The notes below the pieces were generated by a model, which saw only the letters and a program-made list of their open reading frames with translations, searched no databases and was not told the DNA's origin. Positions 15,224-24,039 of a stretch of DNA of 47,495 bases are shown piece by piece. A program made the position numbers and the translations under genes. Positions within the stretch are counted from its first letter, which is position 1; each line of letters opens with the position of its first letter. The stretch is from an uncultured Eubacteriales bacterium (GTDB taxonomy: Bacteria > Bacillota > Clostridia > Lachnospirales > Lachnospiraceae): positions 1 to 47,495 of the forward strand of contig OMXJ01000022.1 in the NCBI GenBank assembly GCA_900315015.1, read 5' to 3'.

Positions 15224-17722
15224 ATGGAAAAAAATACGGAACAAAGTAAGGAGCAGGTTAAAGATTTGGATAAAATGGAGAAAAATGGGAAGCTGGGGCA
15301 GGATGATAAGTATAATAAAGATGATAAGGTGAATAAAGAAAATGCTCCAGATGATGAAAATGGTGATGCAGTTGAGGAGTTTACAAAAAACATGAAGAAA
15401 ATGAGTGTTATCTTTGGGATAGTGCTTATTCTTCTCATAATCGGAACGATAATTGTATTTGTGGCTTTAAAGAACGGAAAAATTAAAAAAGACAGTAATT
15501 CAGGAAATAATGCAGAAAGTACTACCATAGCGCAGGAGGTTACAACTACTGCATTTGAGGGCGATAAGGAGAATTCTGAAAACCAGGCGGGCCAGGAAGG
15601 TGCCGGTAAGGACATTGGCGAAAACGCCAGCGAAAACACCGGTGAAGGTGCGGCTGACGGGAATACTGCCGGACAGAAGGTAACAACTACTGCAGCTGAT
15701 AATTCACAGGAAGCAACTACCGAGATGACAACTACCATTATTGAGAAGGTAGAGGTAGAAAAGAGAATCCCTGCAGAAGAGGTGAAGGGAGAAATAGTTG
15801 TAAAGAAGGTAGAGGGAATATCTGATGATTTTATAAGAGGCGTTGATGCGTCTTCTTACATTTCTGAGGTAGATAGCGGTGTTAAATACAAGGATGAAGA
15901 TGGAAATGAAAAAGATCTCTTTGAGATTTTTGCCGAGGAGGGCGTAAATTACATAAGAATCCGTGTATGGAATGACCCTTACGACAAGAATGGAAATGGC
16001 TATGGCGGCGGAAATAATGATGTGGATAAGGCTATAAAAATGGGCCAGAAAGCTACAGCTCTTGGAATGAAGGTGCTTATTGATTTCCACTATTCTGATT
16101 TCTGGGCTGATCCTAGTAAGCAGATGACTCCAAAGGCGTGGAAGCACATAACCTTTGCAAATAAAGAAATACTCATGTATGACTGGACAAAGGAAACTCT
16201 TGCTAAAATATTAGCAGCAGGAGTTGATGTAGGCATGGTGCAGATAGGTAATGAAATTAATAACGGCCTTGCCGGAGAGACTGAAAATACCAATATCTGC
16301 GCACTTCTCGAGAAAGCTTCTAGTGCAGTTCGTGAAACGGCGGCAGAATTTGAAAAGGATGTAAAGATCGTAATTCACTATACAAATATTTCAGATGCGA
16401 GCGGAATAGAAGAAAGAACTAAGATGCTCTCTGATGCAGGAATTGATTATGATGTATTTGCGGTTTCTTATTACATTTTCTGGCATGGAACTATCGAAAA
16501 CATGCAGAATGTTCTCAGTACAGTAAAGGAAAAATATGGCAAAGATGTAATGGTTGCAGAGACCTCATATGCGTATACACTTGAAGACGGTGATGGTCAT
16601 GGAAATTCAGTTTCAGAAAAAGATTTAAACAGTAACTATGCAGCAACTGTACAGAGCCAGGCGACAGCACTAAGGGATGTCTGCGCTGCTGTAAATGAAA
16701 TCGGAGGACTTGGTGTATTTTACTGGGAACCAGCATGGATACCTGTAACTCACTATGATTATACTGCTGATAATGCTGAGGAGGTTCTTGCAGCAAATAA
16801 GCAGGCCTGGGAAAAGTATGGTTCGGGCTGGGCTTCAAGCTATGCTGGAAGTTATGATAAGGAGGATGCAGGAGAATATTACGGCGGCTGTGCATGGGAT
16901 AATCAGGCATGGTTTGACTTTGATGGAAATCCACTTCCTAGCCTTTATGTATATAAATGTTTGAAATACGGCTCAGTTGCAGAGCTTTCTGTTGATTTCT
17001 TAAAGAAGGTAGAGGTAGACTGCAACATCGGCTCTGAACTTAATATGCCTGAGGAAATTGAGGTTGTTTACAATGATAGAAGCTATGGAAAAGAGGGCAA
17101 AGAAGGAGAAATTGATGAAATACATCTAGAGAATATTTCATCAAAGGCAAAGGTTACCTGGAATGCAGAGGATATAGCAGCTATAGACACATCAGTGTCT
17201 GGAGATTACGAAGTAAGAGGAACTACAGAGGATGGAACAGAGCTTACAGCAGCTGTACATGTTGCCTATGTAAATACAGTATCTAATAACGGCTTTGAAG
17301 AGAAGGATACTAGCATGTGGAATGTGGAGTATTCAAATGCTACAAATCCTACTGACTATCAGAAAAAGGAATCCGATGCCTTTGACGGAGAAATGTCACT
17401 TCACTTCTGGCTTAAGGATGAAGAGCCTGATTTTACTCTTACACAGGAAATAACGGATATACCAGCAGGAGTTTATCAGTATTATTTTGAAGCACAGGGC
17501 GGAGATGTAGGAAGCGGTGCAGAGCTTGAGGCCTTTGTTAAGGTGGGCGATAAGGAATATACTAAGGAATTTAGTGTGAACGGCTGGGTGAACTGGCAGG
17601 AGCCAAGGATTACAGATATAGAAGTAGCAGATGGTGACACAGTCACTGTCGGAGTAAGGATAAAGACAGCAAAGGGAGGCTGGGGAACTCTTGATGCCTT
17701 CTATTTCGGAGTTCAGCCATAA
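15224..17722 (+). CDS. GH53 endo-beta-1,4-galactanase, membrane anchored, with Ig-like and CBM61-like domains
   Basis: Cuts beta-1,4-galactan side chains of pectin and arabinogalactan to galacto-oligosaccharides outside the cell. The GH53 domain (about 205-580) shows YIRIRVWNDPYD, GMKVLIDFHYSDFWADP, acid/base Glu344 in QIGNEINNG, nucleophile Glu446 in VMVAETSY and GVFYWEPAW. It has no cleavable signal: residues 1-60 are charged and cytoplasmic, 61-83 are one transmembrane helix, then a Thr/Ala/Glu-rich linker, so it is a type II membrane-anchored enzyme. Residues ~590-685 look like a bacterial Ig-like domain; the last ~145, starting at NGFEE, resemble CBM61, a galactan-binding module often attached to GH53. 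Regulation is probably by the LacI boxes and the hairpin upstream. The neighbours (repressor, importer) match the B. subtilis gan operon in function. Confidence 0.92.
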   Translation: MEKNTEQSKEQVKDLDKMEKNGKLGQDDKYNKDDKVNKENAPDDENGDAVEEFTKNMKKMSVIFGIVLILLIIGTIIVFVALKNGKIKKDSNSGNNAESTTIAQEVTTTAFEGDKENSENQAGQEGAGKDIGENASENTGEGAADGNTAGQKVTTTAADNSQEATTEMTTTIIEKVEVEKRIPAEEVKGEIVVKKVEGISDDFIRGVDASSYISEVDSGVKYKDEDGNEKDLFEIFAEEGVNYIRIRVWNDPYDKNGNGYGGGNNDVDKAIKMGQKATALGMKVLIDFHYSDFWADPSKQMTPKAWKHITFANKEILMYDWTKETLAKILAAGVDVGMVQIGNEINNGLAGETENTNICALLEKASSAVRETAAEFEKDVKIVIHYTNISDASGIEERTKMLSDAGIDYDVFAVSYYIFWHGTIENMQNVLSTVKEKYGKDVMVAETSYAYTLEDGDGHGNSVSEKDLNSNYAATVQSQATALRDVCAAVNEIGGLGVFYWEPAWIPVTHYDYTADNAEEVLAANKQAWEKYGSGWASSYAGSYDKEDAGEYYGGCAWDNQAWFDFDGNPLPSLYVYKCLKYGSVAELSVDFLKKVEVDCNIGSELNMPEEIEVVYNDRSYGKEGKEGEIDEIHLENISSKAKVTWNAEDIAAIDTSVSGDYEVRGTTEDGTELTAAVHVAYVNTVSNNGFEEKDTSMWNVEYSNATNPTDYQKKESDAFDGEMSLHFWLKDEEPDFTLTQEITDIPAGVYQYYFEAQGGDVGSGAELEAFVKVGDKEYTKEFSVNGWVNWQEPRITDIEVADGDTVTVGVRIKTAKGGWGTLDAFYFGVQP

Positions 17723-17737
17723 ATGGACCTGTAAATG

Positions 17738-17745
17738 TTGCGCAA
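17738..17745. promoter_or_regulatory. LacI-type operator box O1 of the repressor gene
   Basis: TTGCGCAA within TGTTGCGCAAA, the same 11 bases as the box at 17789. The two centres are 51 bp apart, about five helical turns, suited to co-operative binding. Confidence 0.65.
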
Positions 17746-17788
17746 AGAAAGGCTAAAAATAAAGGTTTTAGGAAAAAATAAAAACTTG

Positions 17789-17806
17789 TTGCGCAAATGA
17801 TATAAT
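17789..17806 (+). promoter_or_regulatory. Operator O2 fused to extended -10 promoter of the lacI-family gene
   Basis: TTGCGCAA (17789-17796) lies immediately before TGATATAAT (17798-17806), an extended -10 element. A bound repressor would occupy the -35/-10 spacer, predicting autoregulation. Transcription would start near 17813. Confidence 0.7.
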
Positions 17807-17872
17807 TGTTATAGAATATAATTTGTATGTTTAAGATTTAGTTTTGTGGTAATTGGTTTTGGAGGAATTTAC

Positions 17873-18928
17873 ATGAAAGACATTAAAGATATGGTTCCTG
17901 GTGAAATGGAGCTGGGAGCTGAAAATATCGGGACAAAAGGCCTTACCATAAGTGATATTGCAAAAGCTCTTGGTGTATCAAAAACAACCGTGTCCAGGGC
18001 GATTTCCGGAAAGGGCAGAGTTGGAAGCGAGACCAGGTTGAGAGTACAGGAATATATAAAAGAGCATAATTATAAGCCAAATGCATTTGCACAGGGGCTG
18101 GCAATGAGCAAGACCTACAATATCGGTCTTACTCTTCCTGGGGATTATGATATTGTCGATATTCCTTTCTTTCAGGACAGTATGCTTGGAGTAAGCGAAA
18201 TGGCTGCATCAAGGGGCTATGACCTTATGATTTCACTTATGATAAAAAATGATATTTCGCAGCTTGAACACCTTGTAGATAATAAAAAGGTGGATGGTGT
18301 AATATTATCAAGAACTTACATAAATGATGCGGCGGCTGATTTTTTGAAAAGCCGTGAGGTTCCTTTTGTTACCATGGGTTCTCTTGAGGATGATTCAATA
18401 ATTCAGGTGGACATTGATAATGAAGGTGCCTGCAGAGAGCTTACCTCCATTCTTTTAATGAGAGGAATAAAGAAAATCGCTCTTATAGGCGGAAATTCAA
18501 CTCATATGGTAACTCATAAAAGACTTAATGGCTTTATAGATGCTTTTGTAGAAAATAGCATACCGGTCAATAGAAATCTGATTTTTCTTGATACGGAAAG
18601 TCCGCTTATGATTGAAAAGGTCACAGAAGATCTTGAGAGCATGGATGTGGATTGCATCTTCTGCATGGATGATAAAATATGCAGATGCGTGTTGAATAAG
18701 CTGAGTAAAGACCATATATCGATTCCAGCAGACATGAAGGTGGCATCCTTTTATAATTCAAAGCTTCTTGATAATAACATAGTGCCTATTACCAGCATAC
18801 AGTTTGATGCGAGAAAGCTTGGAGTAATGTCCTGCAGCATACTTTTGGATATGCTAGCTGGAAAAAAAGCTGTTTCTAGAACTATTTTGGACTATTCCGT
18901 TTCAATGAAGGAGTCAACAAAGTTATAG
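17873..18928 (+). CDS. LacI-family transcriptional repressor of the galactan locus (GanR-like)
   Basis: A 351-residue regulator. Residues ~22-75 are the LacI HTH and hinge: LTISDIAKALGVSKTTVSRAISGKG followed by NYKPNAFAQGLA. The rest is the two-lobed periplasmic-binding-like sensor that would bind a galacto-oligosaccharide. The ATG at 17873 is chosen because GGAGG lies 7 bases upstream; an in-frame GTG at 17846 has no ribosome site. It sits between the galactanase and importer genes, and TTGCGCAA boxes with the central CpG typical of LacI-family targets flank all three. A terminator with a 15-bp perfect stem follows. The target assignment is inference from box distribution; the family call is firm. 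Confidence 0.92.
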   Translation: MKDIKDMVPGEMELGAENIGTKGLTISDIAKALGVSKTTVSRAISGKGRVGSETRLRVQEYIKEHNYKPNAFAQGLAMSKTYNIGLTLPGDYDIVDIPFFQDSMLGVSEMAASRGYDLMISLMIKNDISQLEHLVDNKKVDGVILSRTYINDAAADFLKSREVPFVTMGSLEDDSIIQVDIDNEGACRELTSILLMRGIKKIALIGGNSTHMVTHKRLNGFIDAFVENSIPVNRNLIFLDTESPLMIEKVTEDLESMDVDCIFCMDDKICRCVLNKLSKDHISIPADMKVASFYNSKLLDNNIVPITSIQFDARKLGVMSCSILLDMLAGKKAVSRTILDYSVSMKESTKL

Positions 18929-18933
18929 AAAAA

Positions 18934-18973
18934 TGCACAAAGTTGCGCAACATTGCAACGAAAAATTGTGCAA
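18934..18973. promoter_or_regulatory. Cluster of TTGCGCAA-type boxes after the repressor gene
   Basis: TGCACAA (18934-18940), exact TTGCGCAA (18943-18950), TTGCAA and TTGTGCAA (18966-18973) fall within 40 bases just past the repressor stop. Possible remote operator for the importer promoter. Confidence 0.5.
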
Positions 18974-19007
18974 CGAAAACGATTTACTAAATAAAAATGA
19001 AATAACG

Positions 19008-19052
19008 GGCTATATTTTTGTGAAAATTGCACAAAAATATAGCCTTATTTTT
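19008..19052 (+). terminator. Intrinsic terminator of the repressor gene
   Basis: A perfect 15-bp stem: arms 19008-19022 and 19030-19044, loop AAAATTG, followed by TTATTTTT. The loop and 3' arm also spell TTGCACAA, a degenerate operator box. Confidence 0.88.
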
Positions 19053-19095
19053 AGATATTTTGCATATTGTCTTTTTCTGACTGTTGTGGTAATCT

Positions 19096-19142
19096 TACAA
19101 TATAGAGCAACCGATTGCACAAAGGCGCAAAATTTGTTGCAA
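19096..19142 (+). promoter_or_regulatory. Probable importer promoter with overlapping operator boxes
   Basis: TACAAT at 19096-19101 with TTTTCT 17 bases upstream is a weak promoter starting near 19108. TTGCACAA (19115-19122), GGCGCAA (19124-19130) and TTGCAA (19137-19142) lie just downstream of that start, where a LacI-type repressor would block it. Confidence 0.45.
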
Positions 19143-19201
19143 AACGTAATCTAAACTTATCTTTTTTCTATTTCTAACAAACACAGAGGAGGAATTTTAT
19201 T

Positions 19202-20581
19202 ATGAAGAGAAGATTTATGGCACTTGTACTTACAACAGCAATGGCAGCAACAATGTTTACAGGATGCGGCGAAAGTAAGACAGATTCAACAACAGCAGCA
19301 ACAACAGCACAGAATAGCGAAAAGGCAGATTCAACAACAGCAGCAACAGAGAAGACTGATGCAGGCAGCACAGATGCAACAACAGCAGCAACAGATCCAG
19401 CTCCTGCTTCAACTTATCCAGAGGCAATTCAGAATCTTATTTCTGCAACATCAGGAACAGTTGATCTTACACTTTGGTGCTCAGAGACAGAAGCATATCA
19501 GACAGTAATGGCTAAGCTTGTTGATGATTTCAAGGCCACTTACCCAGACGTTGATTTTAATATAACAATCGGTGCAGTTTCAGAAGCAGATGCTAAGGAT
19601 GAGGTACTTAACGACGTTGAGGCAGCAGCAGACGTATTCGTATTCGCAGATGATCAGCTTACAGAGCTTGTAAATGCTGGTGCACTTCAGGAAATTGCAG
19701 CAACATTTACTTACGACCCTGCAACAACAAATGCAGCATCAACAGTTGAAGCAGCAAAGCTTGATGGAAAGCTTTATGCATATCCATTAACAGCATCAAA
19801 TGGATATTTCCTTTACTACGATTCATCAGTATTTTCTGAGAGTGATGTAGCATCTTGGGAAGCACTTGAGGCAAAGGCAGTTGAGAGCGGAGTTAATGTT
19901 GGTATGGAGCTCTCAAACGGTTGGTACAATTATGGTTTCTTTGCAGGTGCAGGACTTCAGATGTACTTGAACGATGATGGAACAACAAATACATGTAACT
20001 GGAATGCAACAGATACAACTCCAACAGGAGCACAGGTTGCAGAGGCAGTTTCAAATATTGCAAAGAATTCATCTTTCGTATCAATGGGCAACGCAGATGC
20101 AACAGCTGCAGCAGCAAACGGAACACTTAAGGCTTTCGTAGATGGTACATGGGACAGTGGTGCATTTAAGGATGCATACGGTGATGGCTATGCAGCAGCT
20201 AAGCTTCCTACCTTCAACGTAAACGGAACAGATTATCAGATGAGCTCATTTGCAGGTTACAAGTTCGTAGGTGTAAATGCTTATTCAAAGAATACGGGTT
20301 GGGCAATGCTTCTTGGTGAATTCCTCACAAATGAATCAAGCCAGACTCAGATCGGTGTAGCAACAGGTGAAGGTCCAGCAAATACAGTAGCAGCTTCTTC
20401 AGAAGAAATTGCCAGCTCACCAGCACTTGCAGCGCTTGCAGCACAGGCAGCATTCGCAAATCTTCAGAGAGTAGGTGGAAACTACTGGACACCAGCAGCA
20501 ACACTTGGACAGCAGCTTCTTGAGGGTGTTGACGATTATCAGGCAGTACTTGACGAGGCAGTTCTTGGTATTACACAGTAA
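19202..20581 (+). CDS. Sugar ABC transporter substrate-binding lipoprotein (GanS/MalE-like)
   Basis: Extracellular binding protein of 459 residues that would capture galacto-oligosaccharides and pass them to the two permeases behind it. The N-terminus is a lipoprotein signal: KRRF, a hydrophobic core and a lipobox FTGC with Cys22 as the lipidated residue. Residues ~23-75 are a Thr/Ala/Ser/Asp-rich tether. The rest has family-1 binding-protein features: LTLWCSE-like first strand, AADVFVFADDQL, YAYPLTASNGYFLYYDSS and late WAMLLGEFLTNESSQ. GGAGGAATTTTATT precedes the ATG. A strong terminator-like hairpin separates it from the permeases, a common way to keep binding protein in excess. Substrate is inferred from the galactanase neighbour. 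Confidence 0.9.
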   Translation: MKRRFMALVLTTAMAATMFTGCGESKTDSTTAATTAQNSEKADSTTAATEKTDAGSTDATTAATDPAPASTYPEAIQNLISATSGTVDLTLWCSETEAYQTVMAKLVDDFKATYPDVDFNITIGAVSEADAKDEVLNDVEAAADVFVFADDQLTELVNAGALQEIAATFTYDPATTNAASTVEAAKLDGKLYAYPLTASNGYFLYYDSSVFSESDVASWEALEAKAVESGVNVGMELSNGWYNYGFFAGAGLQMYLNDDGTTNTCNWNATDTTPTGAQVAEAVSNIAKNSSFVSMGNADATAAAANGTLKAFVDGTWDSGAFKDAYGDGYAAAKLPTFNVNGTDYQMSSFAGYKFVGVNAYSKNTGWAMLLGEFLTNESSQTQIGVATGEGPANTVAASSEEIASSPALAALAAQAAFANLQRVGGNYWTPAATLGQQLLEGVDDYQAVLDEAVLGITQ

Positions 20582-20629
20582 TAGTTCTGAACAGTTAGGA
20601 TATTAACTTCAGGTACACAAAATTAAGTG

Positions 20630-20660
20630 GTGCCCCGTGGAAGCCACGGGGCACTTTTAT
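20630..20660 (+). terminator. Hairpin/terminator between binding protein and permease genes
   Basis: GTGCCCCGTGG (20630-20640) and CCACGGGGCAC (20644-20654) form a perfect 11-bp stem with a 3-base loop, followed by TTTTATT. Probably gives partial termination and protects the upstream mRNA. Confidence 0.85.
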
Positions 20661-20679
20661 TAAGGATGAGGTCTAAAAA

Positions 20680-22092
20680 ATGAAAAAAATAAAAAAATAT
20701 TTTTCAGACTTTGGAACGGCAGTTGCAAAGGGTGATATATGGACCAAGTTATCTCTTGTGATTATGGGCGCTGGTTATTTTGGAAGAAAACGCTTTATGA
20801 AGGGTCTTCTTCTAACACTGATAGAAATCGGTTTCTTTGTATTTACCTTCTGTTTTTCGTGGGAATATATTGCGAAGCTTGGAACTCTTGGAACGGTGCA
20901 GCGTAAAGAGGAACTTGATCTGGTCACATTTAAGAAGGTAGTTAATGATTATGATAATTCCCTTCTGATACTTTTGGTCGGAATTATCGGATTACTCGTT
21001 GTGCTAGCCTTCATAGCACTTTATATATCTAACATGAAAGCAGTTTATAATGCTCAAAAGCTTGAAGAAGCCGGAAAGCATGTAAATACTTTTAGAGAGG
21101 ATTTAAAGGAGCTTATTAATAAAAAGTTCCACATAACTCTTCTTACCCTGCCAAGTATCGGTGTTTTAGCTATCAACGTAATACCTATCATATTCATGAT
21201 ATGCATAGCATTTACGAATTATGATAAGGATCATCAACCACCAACCTATCTTTTTGGCTGGGTCGGTCTTGAAAACTTTAAGATATTGTTCAGTTCTGGA
21301 ACAACAGTATCTTTCGGATATGCATTCCCAAGAATTCTTGCCTGGACACTTATCTGGGCAGCTGTAGCAACCTTTTCAAATTTCTTTCTTGGAATATTCC
21401 TTGCAAAATTTATCAACAATAAAAATACAAGATTGAAGAAGCTCTGGAGAACCTTATTTGTAATAACCATAGCAGTTCCTCAGTTTGTAACCCTTCTTCT
21501 TATCGGCAAAATGTTCGGAAATTATGGAATTGTAAATACCTTCTGTAATAATATAGGACTTACGGGATTTTTACAGAATATAGGGCTTGTTTCTAAAGGC
21601 CTTAGCTATATTCCTTTCCTATCAAAGCCGGGCTGGGCACATGTAATGATAATACTCATAAATATCTGGGTAGGTGTACCTTATCAGATGCTTATTGCAA
21701 CAGGCGTACTTATGAATATTCCAGGTGATCAGCTTGAAAGTGCAAAAATTGATGGAGCCACAGAGCCACAGATCTTCTGGCACATTACAATGCCATATAT
21801 CATGTTCATCATGGGACCATCACTTATTACCTCAATAGTTGGTAATATCAACAACTTTAACGTAATCTATCTTCTTTCACAGGATTATGTTACATCAAAC
21901 ATGAAGTTCGCAAACTCCAATGCTCAGGAAATAGACCTTCTTATCACCTGGCTCTTTAGACTGACAAATGAGGAATCGAACTTTAAGATAGCATCTGTTA
22001 TTGGTATTATAACCTTTGTTATCTGTGCAGTATTAACACTTCTTAGTTATACAAGAATGATTTCAGGAGAAAAGGAGGAGGAATTCCAGTAA
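20680..22092 (+). CDS. Sugar ABC transporter permease, MalF/GanP type
   Basis: Integral membrane protein of 470 residues. A pair of helices in an N-terminal extension (about 40-65 and 85-112) precedes the six-helix transport domain starting near 155, as in MalF-like subunits. The cytoplasmic coupling loop has the binding-protein-dependent permease pattern LESAKIDGA near 350 followed by a conserved Pro in ITMP. It overlaps the next permease by one base (TAATG). No ATPase gene follows, so the importer probably borrows a shared MsmX-like ATPase encoded elsewhere, as is known for B. subtilis GanSPQ. The start at 20680 follows GGATGAGG. Confidence 0.9.
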   Translation: MKKIKKYFSDFGTAVAKGDIWTKLSLVIMGAGYFGRKRFMKGLLLTLIEIGFFVFTFCFSWEYIAKLGTLGTVQRKEELDLVTFKKVVNDYDNSLLILLVGIIGLLVVLAFIALYISNMKAVYNAQKLEEAGKHVNTFREDLKELINKKFHITLLTLPSIGVLAINVIPIIFMICIAFTNYDKDHQPPTYLFGWVGLENFKILFSSGTTVSFGYAFPRILAWTLIWAAVATFSNFFLGIFLAKFINNKNTRLKKLWRTLFVITIAVPQFVTLLLIGKMFGNYGIVNTFCNNIGLTGFLQNIGLVSKGLSYIPFLSKPGWAHVMIILINIWVGVPYQMLIATGVLMNIPGDQLESAKIDGATEPQIFWHITMPYIMFIMGPSLITSIVGNINNFNVIYLLSQDYVTSNMKFANSNAQEIDLLITWLFRLTNEESNFKIASVIGIITFVICAVLTLLSYTRMISGEKEEEFQ

Positions 22093-22961
22093 TGGCAAAT
22101 AAAGCTGTAGCAAAACCGAAGAAAAAAACGGTCAGAATCATTATTAGGCATTTGGTATTAACACTCCTTGCTGCAATTTGGCTTTTCCCTATAGTCTGGC
22201 TTGTAGTAACCTCGTTCAGCGGCTATTCGGGAATCAACCTTACACATTTCTTCCCTGAGGAGTGGACGATTCAAAATTATGTGAACCTATTTACCAAAAG
22301 GACAGCGGCCTGCAATTTCCCTGCATGGTTCAAGAATTCCTTTATTATAGGTGCGTGCAGCTGTATCATTTCAACTTCATTTGTATTGATGGTGGCTTAT
22401 GCAATGAGCTGCATGAGATTCAAGGCAAGAAAAGGGCTTATGAGCTTTTCAATCATCCTTGGAATGTTCCCGGGTGTTCTTTCAATGATTGCAATATACT
22501 TCGTAATGAAGATGTTCGGACTAACAAACAGTATTGCAGGTCTTATCATTGTTTATTCAGGAGCATCAGGACTAGGCTTTCTTATCTGTAAGGGCTTTTT
22601 TGATACAATACCGGCTTCACTTCGTGAGGCAGCAAAGATTGAAGGAGCTTCCGAGCTTTCAATCTTTTTAAAAGTGGTTGTACCTATCTCAAAGCCTATC
22701 ATTGTTTATACAGTAATCAATTCATTCCTGAATCCTTGGATGGATTTCGTAATGGCACGTCTCATGATCCGTTCAAAGGATGCAGCAGACTGGACAGTTG
22801 CCATAGGTCTTTATAATATGCTTCAGAGGTCGCTTGTGGGCGAGTATTTCTCAATATTCTGTGCAGGTGGTCTTATGATTGCAGTTCCTATCTCAATACT
22901 TTTTGTAATAATGCAGAAGTACTATGTAGAAGGAATTACAAGCGGTGCAGTAAAGGGATAA
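22092..22961 (+). CDS. Sugar ABC transporter permease, MalG/GanQ type
   Basis: Second membrane subunit, 289 residues with six predicted helices; the first is at about 17-37. The coupling loop reads LREAAKIEGA near 178, the classical EAA-G motif, followed by VVVPIS. It ends in the typical MalG-like tail with YYVEGITSGAVKG, close to the consensus end of this family. AAGGAGGAGG precedes the TAATG overlap. A strong terminator follows 75 bases downstream, so the importer operon ends here without an ATPase or glycosidase. Confidence 0.92.
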   Translation: MANKAVAKPKKKTVRIIIRHLVLTLLAAIWLFPIVWLVVTSFSGYSGINLTHFFPEEWTIQNYVNLFTKRTAACNFPAWFKNSFIIGACSCIISTSFVLMVAYAMSCMRFKARKGLMSFSIILGMFPGVLSMIAIYFVMKMFGLTNSIAGLIIVYSGASGLGFLICKGFFDTIPASLREAAKIEGASELSIFLKVVVPISKPIIVYTVINSFLNPWMDFVMARLMIRSKDAADWTVAIGLYNMLQRSLVGEYFSIFCAGGLMIAVPISILFVIMQKYYVEGITSGAVKG

Positions 22962-23035
22962 TGAAAGCTTTTGATTTTTCATTTTCATAATGTGTTGGGG
23001 AGAGAGAACGTGAGTTTTTAATTTCCCAAAAGTAA

Positions 23036-23073
23036 GGGTGCTGTGATACGGGTCACAGCACCCTGCTTCTTTT
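23036..23073 (+). terminator. Intrinsic terminator of the importer operon
   Basis: GGGTGCTGTGA (23036-23046) and TCACAGCACCC (23053-23063) form a perfect 11-bp stem with loop TACGGG; the tail is TGCTTCTTTT. Confidence 0.85.
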
Positions 23074-23121
23074 AAGGATAGTTTATTTAGGGATTTTGAA
23101 GTAAATGGCATATTTTAGGCT

Positions 23122-23150
23122 TTGACAATAAGCTAAATAAGGACTATAAT
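23122..23150 (+). promoter_or_regulatory. Consensus sigma-A promoter before the membrane-anchored protein
   Basis: TTGACA (23122-23127), 17 bases, TATAAT (23145-23150): a perfect consensus. Start near 23157, leaving a leader of about 118 bases with no TTGCGCAA box, so this gene looks constitutive rather than part of the repressor regulon. Confidence 0.85.
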
Positions 23151-23274
23151 GTCTTTTAAATCAAAAAAAGTGTGTGTAAGGGAAAGAATACCTGTAAGTC
23201 CGAGGGCGTTGTATTGAGCTTCCCAAATTTGTGTTGTATGAATAATGAAGGAAGTATTAGGAGGTATCAGCTAT

Positions 23275-24039
23275 ATGCAGATCGGTGAAAAAAAGGGGCT
23301 TCTAGATAATGATGCCGCGCTGTATTCTAAGAGAGATGATTCAAAATCAGCGAAGAAAAAATTTAAGGAACTAAAGACGAAAAAGGAAAAGCTGGCATGG
23401 CTTAAGGCCTATGCACTGAAGCCAGCAATAGCAGGCATTCTGGTCCTTGGATTTGTAATTTACATTGTTTATTCCATAGTAAAGCCGAAGGTGAAATCTG
23501 TTCTGAATGCAGCAGTGCTGGATTATTACTGCGCGGCTGAAACTCTTGATGAAATGGAACAGGATTATATAACTTCAACAGGGCTAGAGCTTGGAGAACT
23601 TGAAGAAATATACTTTGCATCTTATAATACAGGAGCAGATACAATGTATGCTGAAAGTGCCATGACCTTATCAACGCTAGTTTACGCAGGCTCGCTTGAC
23701 CTTATAATTGCACCTGAGGAAAGCTTTGATGGACAGGCTTTTTCGGGAGTAGTAAGACCGATTGATCAGTATCTTACTGAAGAAGAAATTGCAAGTTTAG
23801 GAGATAAGGTTCATAAATGCAAAATAAGGCTCCCGGAGGAGGATGTTGATATAGAAATTACCCCGAAAAACTCAAAGGGAGATTATTACTCACTTGGAAT
23901 CACTCTCGATGGAAGCGAATTTGCAGGAAAATACGGCGGACAGAACTCAGATCAGAAAATGGTCATTGGAATCTGGGGAAGTGCAAAAAATGTTGATCAG
24001 GCTGTCGCTTATATAAAGTGGATAGCAGGCATTAAATAA
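23275..24039 (+). CDS. Membrane-anchored protein with a small binding-protein-like outer domain
   Basis: Unnamed, 254 residues from the ATG at 23275; AGGAGG (23259-23264) supports this start over an in-frame ATG at 23245. Residues 1-45 are highly charged and cytoplasmic, 50-73 are a single membrane helix (AGILVLGFVIYIVYSIV), and the remaining ~180 residues lie outside. The outer part contains GSLDLIIAPEESF, VVRPIDQYLTEEEI and a final IWGSAKNVDQAVAYIKWI, a strand-helix order seen in lobes of solute-binding proteins, but it is too short for a complete one. It has its own strong promoter behind the importer operon. A role in sugar uptake or envelope function is only inferred from position. Confidence 0.6.
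   Translation: MQIGEKKGLLDNDAALYSKRDDSKSAKKKFKELKTKKEKLAWLKAYALKPAIAGILVLGFVIYIVYSIVKPKVKSVLNAAVLDYYCAAETLDEMEQDYITSTGLELGELEEIYFASYNTGADTMYAESAMTLSTLVYAGSLDLIIAPEESFDGQAFSGVVRPIDQYLTEEEIASLGDKVHKCKIRLPEEDVDIEITPKNSKGDYYSLGITLDGSEFAGKYGGQNSDQKMVIGIWGSAKNVDQAVAYIKWIAGIK

Noticed and set aside
15148-15738. 196-residue reverse open frame across the galactanase N-terminus
   Set aside because: It mirrors the low-complexity linker codons of the real gene and starts inside it without a ribosome site.
19224-19508. Gln-rich open frame inside the binding-protein gene
   Set aside because: Shifted reading of ACA/GCA-rich tether codons gives runs of CAG and CAA; the lipoprotein frame is clearly real.
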